A stretch of 7,791 bases of DNA from an uncultured Campylobacter sp. Its GTDB lineage: Bacteria; Campylobacterota; Campylobacteria; Campylobacterales; Campylobacteraceae. A program made the position numbers and the translations under genes. The stretch is taken from the NCBI GenBank assembly GCA_905373295.1, contig CAJPSJ010000087.1, positions 1-7,791 on the forward strand. The letters run 5' to 3'. Position 1 is the first letter of the stretch; each line of letters opens with the position of its first letter. The notes beneath the pieces were generated by a model that saw nothing but the letters and a program-made list of their open reading frames with translations, did not search any database and was not told the DNA's origin. Positions 5,342-7,791 of the stretch are shown piece after piece.

Positions 5342-5389
5342 TTTAAATTTACGGGTATTTTAAAATTTCGCGCCGCCCGTAAATTTAAA
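5342..5389 (-). terminator. Likely cmeC terminator hairpin, perfect 14-bp stem
   Basis: TTTAAATTTACGGG (5342-5355) and CCCGTAAATTTAAA (5376-5389) form a perfect 14-bp inverted repeat with a 20-base loop. It starts 3 bases after the cmeC TAG (5393-5395). The position is right for the end of the cme operon. A T run precedes the stem on the transcribed strand (CTTTTTAAA) but none follows it, so it is an atypical intrinsic terminator; it may also protect the mRNA 3' end. Confidence 0.6.
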
Positions 5390-5392
5390 AAG

Positions 5393-6850
5393 CTAATTAA
5401 AAATTCTATCCTTCGGGAAGGCGGACATATCGGGCTGCACGTCCTGCTCCGCGCCGATAAGCGCCTTGATTTCGCTATCCTCGATACTAAAGCCGCCGCC
5501 GAGCGCCTTGTATGCATTCACCGTCGCGTTTAGCACGTCAAGATCGGTCTGCACTTTGTTTAGCTGCGCGCTAAGTAGGTTTCGCTGCGAATCCAAAAAC
5601 TCCAGATGATCGCTGTAGCCCGCCTGATACCTGCTTGAGGCGTTTGAATAAATTTTGCTTTGCGAAGCGACGAGATTGGCGAGGCTCGCCTGTCTTAATT
5701 TGGCGTTTTGCACGTCTACAAGCGCGTCGCGAATATCGCCGAAAGCGGTTTTAAGTGCTTTGTCGTATGCGATGAAGCTTGCGTTCTGCTCTAAATTTGC
5801 AAGCTCTACGCGCCTTTTTTGGCGGCCGAAGTCAAGTAGCGGCCCTACGAGCGAGCCGCCGATGCTCCACGTGCTCGCGTTTGCGGTAAACAGCCTGTCA
5901 AATTCTCCGCTTGCGTATCCCGCCGAGCCCGTAAGCGAGAAGGTAGGGAAGTAGCCCGCCTTGGCGACGCCCACTAAGAAGTTGCTTGCGCGCAGATTTT
6001 CGAGCGAGCTTGCGACATCCGGACGGTGCAGGATCACGTCGCTTGGGATTCCGCTTGGGATCTGCGGCGCGTTAGGCATTTTCGCGGCGGTCTGCGCCAT
6101 GCCGCGTAAAATTTCATCATAGCTCTTGCCCGTTAGGATATTTAGCGAAGTTTGAGCTGCGGAGAGCTGATTTTGCACGCTTATGAGGCTTGCCTCGGCG
6201 CTTTGCACCGCAGCTTTGGCTTGATAAAATACGATCTCGCTAACCGCGCCCGCATCGAGCTGCTTTTTGCGGTAGTTTTGCGTATCTTGATAGCTTTTTA
6301 GGCTGTCTTTTAAAATTTTCTCCTGCTGCTTTAACGCTAGTAGCGTAAAATAGGTCGTCGCAACCGTGCTAGTAATCGTGTTTTTGGCGGTTTCGTAGTC
6401 GTATTTCGTCGCATTAAATTTCGATCGCGCCGAATCTACGCTGTTGCGCACGCGCCCCCAAAGATCGATCTCGTAGCTTAGCACGGCGCCGATCTGATAC
6501 GCGCCGTGGGAGTTGCGATCGGGCAGGTTGCCGAAATTATTTTGACGCACCGCACTGCCGCTTAAATTTACGTTCGGCAGGTACCCAAGCTTGTTCAGTC
6601 CCAAATTTACGCGCGCATACTCGACGTTATTCAGCGCGGTTTGCAGGTCGGAATTTTGCTCCAGCGCGCTTTGGATCAGGGCGTTTAGCTGCGGATCGTT
6701 AAAGCTTTTCCACCACTGCGTGCTAACGTTAGTGCTTGCGTAATCCGCCTTAAAGCCGGTCTGCTTTTGCGGCGTGACGGGCTTGAAGTTGCAACCGCAG
6801 AGTAAAATTCCAAGCGTCAAGGCGCTTAAAAGAGCGTTATTTATTTTCAT
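5393..6850 (-). CDS. cmeC: CmeC-type outer-membrane channel lipoprotein of an RND efflux pump
   Basis: Forms the outer-membrane exit duct (TolC/OprM family, NodT-type) of the tripartite CmeABC pump, which in Campylobacter expels bile salts and many antibiotics. The N-terminus is a lipoprotein signal, MKINN followed by a hydrophobic core and the lipobox LCGC, with Cys20 as the acylated residue. Two OEP repeats follow, about 50-240 and 275-460. The second opens with the conserved RPDV (276-279) and [14 protein letters not shown], and both have long Ala/Gln-rich coiled-coil helices that build the periplasmic tunnel. The length of 485 is close to the 492 of C. jejuni CmeC. The ATG at 6850 overlaps the end of cmeB by 14 bases and has a GAGG site about 9 bases upstream inside cmeB, indicating coupled translation. 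No defects are seen. Other NodT-type channels look alike, so the symbol rests on the cmeB context. Confidence 0.92.
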   Translation of the reverse strand: MKINNALLSALTLGILLCGCNFKPVTPQKQTGFKADYASTNVSTQWWKSFNDPQLNALIQSALEQNSDLQTALNNVEYARVNLGLNKLGYLPNVNLSGSAVRQNNFGNLPDRNSHGAYQIGAVLSYEIDLWGRVRNSVDSARSKFNATKYDYETAKNTITSTVATTYFTLLALKQQEKILKDSLKSYQDTQNYRKKQLDAGAVSEIVFYQAKAAVQSAEASLISVQNQLSAAQTSLNILTGKSYDEILRGMAQTAAKMPNAPQIPSGIPSDVILHRPDVASSLENLRASNFLVGVAKAGYFPTFSLTGSAGYASGEFDRLFTANASTWSIGGSLVGPLLDFGRQKRRVELANLEQNASFIAYDKALKTAFGDIRDALVDVQNAKLRQASLANLVASQSKIYSNASSRYQAGYSDHLEFLDSQRNLLSAQLNKVQTDLDVLNATVNAYKALGGGFSIEDSEIKALIGAEQDVQPDMSAFPKDRIFN

Positions 6851-7791
6851 CGTTTACCTCGTTAGTTTGGACTTTTTTGCCGCGTCTATCAAGCCAAGCG
6901 TTGAAGCTTTCGAGCAGGTAGAAAAATAGCGGCACGAAAAAGATCGCGATCGTAGATGCCGCGAGCATTCCGCCTACGACGCCGGTTCCTAGCGCATGGC
7001 GGCTAGCAGCGCCCGCGCCGGTAGCGATAACCATCGGAAGCACGCCGAGGCCGAACGCAAGGCTCGTCATCACGATAGGGCGGAACCTCATCTTGGCGGC
7101 CTCTACGGCAGCTTCCGCGATCGGGCGGTGGTTGTTTAGGTGCTCGTTCATCGCAAATTCTACGATCAAAATCGCATTTTTCGCCGCCAGACCGATTAGA
7201 AGTAAAAGTCCGATCTGAAAATATATGTCATTATTCAGCCCGCGGAAATATGTAAACACGAGCGCGCCGAATACCGAAAACGGCACAGCGGTAAGTACGG
7301 CAAGCGGCATGAGCCACCTTTCGTATTGAGCCGCCAGGATCAAAAACACGAAGATCATTCCAAATACAAACGCCTGCGAGCCTTTGCCGGTCTCGCTGAC
7401 CTCTTGATATGCAGAGCCCGCCCAGCCGATAGAATATCCGCTAGGAAGCTCCTCTTTTATAACCTCTTGGATCGCTGCAATCGCCTGACCCGAGGTATAA
7501 CCCGTATTTGGCTCGCCCATAATCTGCGCTGCTGGGAAGGCGTTAAATCTATTAACGGAATCAGGACCCAGCGAGCGCTCAAGTCTCACTAAAGAATTTA
7601 ACGGTATCAGATCGCCACTGGCGCTGCGGACGTAGAGCGATTTTAGATCGTTAGGATCGTCTCTGTAGTTTTGTGTAGCGCGGATATAGACCTTAAACGT
7701 GCGACCCATAAGGTTAAAGTCGTTGATGTAATACTGCCCGATGGTAGAATTTAGCACGGTAAAAATGTCGGCTATCTTAACGCCTAGCATC
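6837..7791 (-). CDS. cmeB: CmeB-type RND multidrug pump, C-terminal third, start outside window
   Basis: The inner-membrane, proton-driven HAE1-type pump subunit. Only the last 317 residues or so of about 1040 are present, and the frame stays open to the window edge, so the Met at 7790 is internal. Residues 1-125 of the visible part belong to the second large periplasmic (porter/docking) loop: [25 protein letters not shown] and [12 protein letters not shown] are typical. Next comes [11 protein letters not shown] and five membrane helices (about 138-154, 157-181, 190-213, 238-260 and 268-295). The conserved [12 protein letters not shown] (202-213) marks helix 10 and the following [10 protein letters not shown] loop is also standard. 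The C-tail is charged and cytoplasmic. It overlaps cmeC by 14 bases and is presumably preceded by the adaptor gene cmeA beyond the edge. The RND-pump call is very secure; cmeB versus a paralogue such as cmeF is less so. Confidence 0.93.
   Translation of the reverse strand, partial: MLGVKIADIFTVLNSTIGQYYINDFNLMGRTFKVYIRATQNYRDDPNDLKSLYVRSASGDLIPLNSLVRLERSLGPDSVNRFNAFPAAQIMGEPNTGYTSGQAIAAIQEVIKEELPSGYSIGWAGSAYQEVSETGKGSQAFVFGMIFVFLILAAQYERWLMPLAVLTAVPFSVFGALVFTYFRGLNNDIYFQIGLLLLIGLAAKNAILIVEFAMNEHLNNHRPIAEAAVEAAKMRFRPIVMTSLAFGLGVLPMVIATGAGAASRHALGTGVVGGMLAASTIAIFFVPLFFYLLESFNAWLDRRGKKVQTNEVNDENK

Larger units (their letters stand above)
5059..5392. other. 334-base intergenic stretch with repeats and hairpins, no gene
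   Basis: It lies between the tRNA promoter and the end of cmeC. The short open frames on both strands have low-complexity, Arg/Ala/Phe-rich translations made by AAATTT runs and I do not accept them as genes. The stretch is structured: three 20-bp imperfect tandem repeats (5108-5167), an 8-bp inverted repeat (5172-5219) and a 14-bp inverted repeat beside the cmeC stop (5342-5389). AAATTT-type runs recur throughout. Confidence 0.6.

Noticed and set aside
5052..5517. Short overlapping frames on both strands between tRNA-Ser and cmeC
   Set aside because: Low-complexity translations rich in Arg, Ala and Phe, no ribosome-binding sites, and one overlaps cmeC in another frame.
5655..7592. Plus-strand frames opposite cmeC and cmeB
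   Set aside because: Antisense to highly conserved efflux genes, no independent support.

Overview
The window looks like a chromosomal segment from a member of the Campylobacterota, most likely a Campylobacter with fairly high GC such as the gracilis/showae/rectus group. The evidence is the constant use of AAATTTAAA-type runs between otherwise GC-rich genes, and a CmeB/CmeC-type RND efflux pair. The species cannot be fixed from sequence reading alone.

Layout. (1) 1-767, plus strand: a D12-class (Dam-like) adenine-N6 DNA methyltransferase whose first codons lie before the window. (2) 768-856: a short gap between convergent genes with two overlapping inverted repeats. (3) 857-1195, minus strand: a small two-helix membrane protein of unknown function. 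(4) 1196-1692: a gene-poor stretch holding a decayed coding remnant (1401-1637, minus). (5) 1693-2556, minus strand: an AT-rich gene with an AbiTii-type N-terminal domain, a family linked to abortive infection. It is followed by AT-rich DNA up to about 2766, with an abrupt return to GC-rich sequence. (6) 2767-4700, minus strand: three closely spaced genes that look like one operon. In transcription order these are a cytoplasmic-type DyP heme peroxidase, a 204-residue unknown and a 103-residue TPR-like helical protein. (7) 4927-5014, minus strand: tRNA-Ser(GGA) with encoded CCA and a near-consensus sigma-70 promoter. (8) 5059-5392: an intergenic stretch with three 20-bp tandem repeats and two clear inverted repeats. 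(9) 5393-7791, minus strand: cmeC (outer-membrane lipoprotein channel) overlapping the 3' end of cmeB (RND pump), which runs off the right edge.

How the genes fit together. The right half is core-like: efflux pump, tRNA and a peroxidase operon. The left 2.75 kb is accessory-like: an orphan methyltransferase, a small unknown, a broken gene and an AT-rich AbiTii gene. It may be a small defence or mobile-DNA remnant beside a conserved region. The AbiTii gene and the unexplained repeats around it and at 809-880 are the most interesting items. No transposase, integrase, CRISPR array or replication gene is visible.
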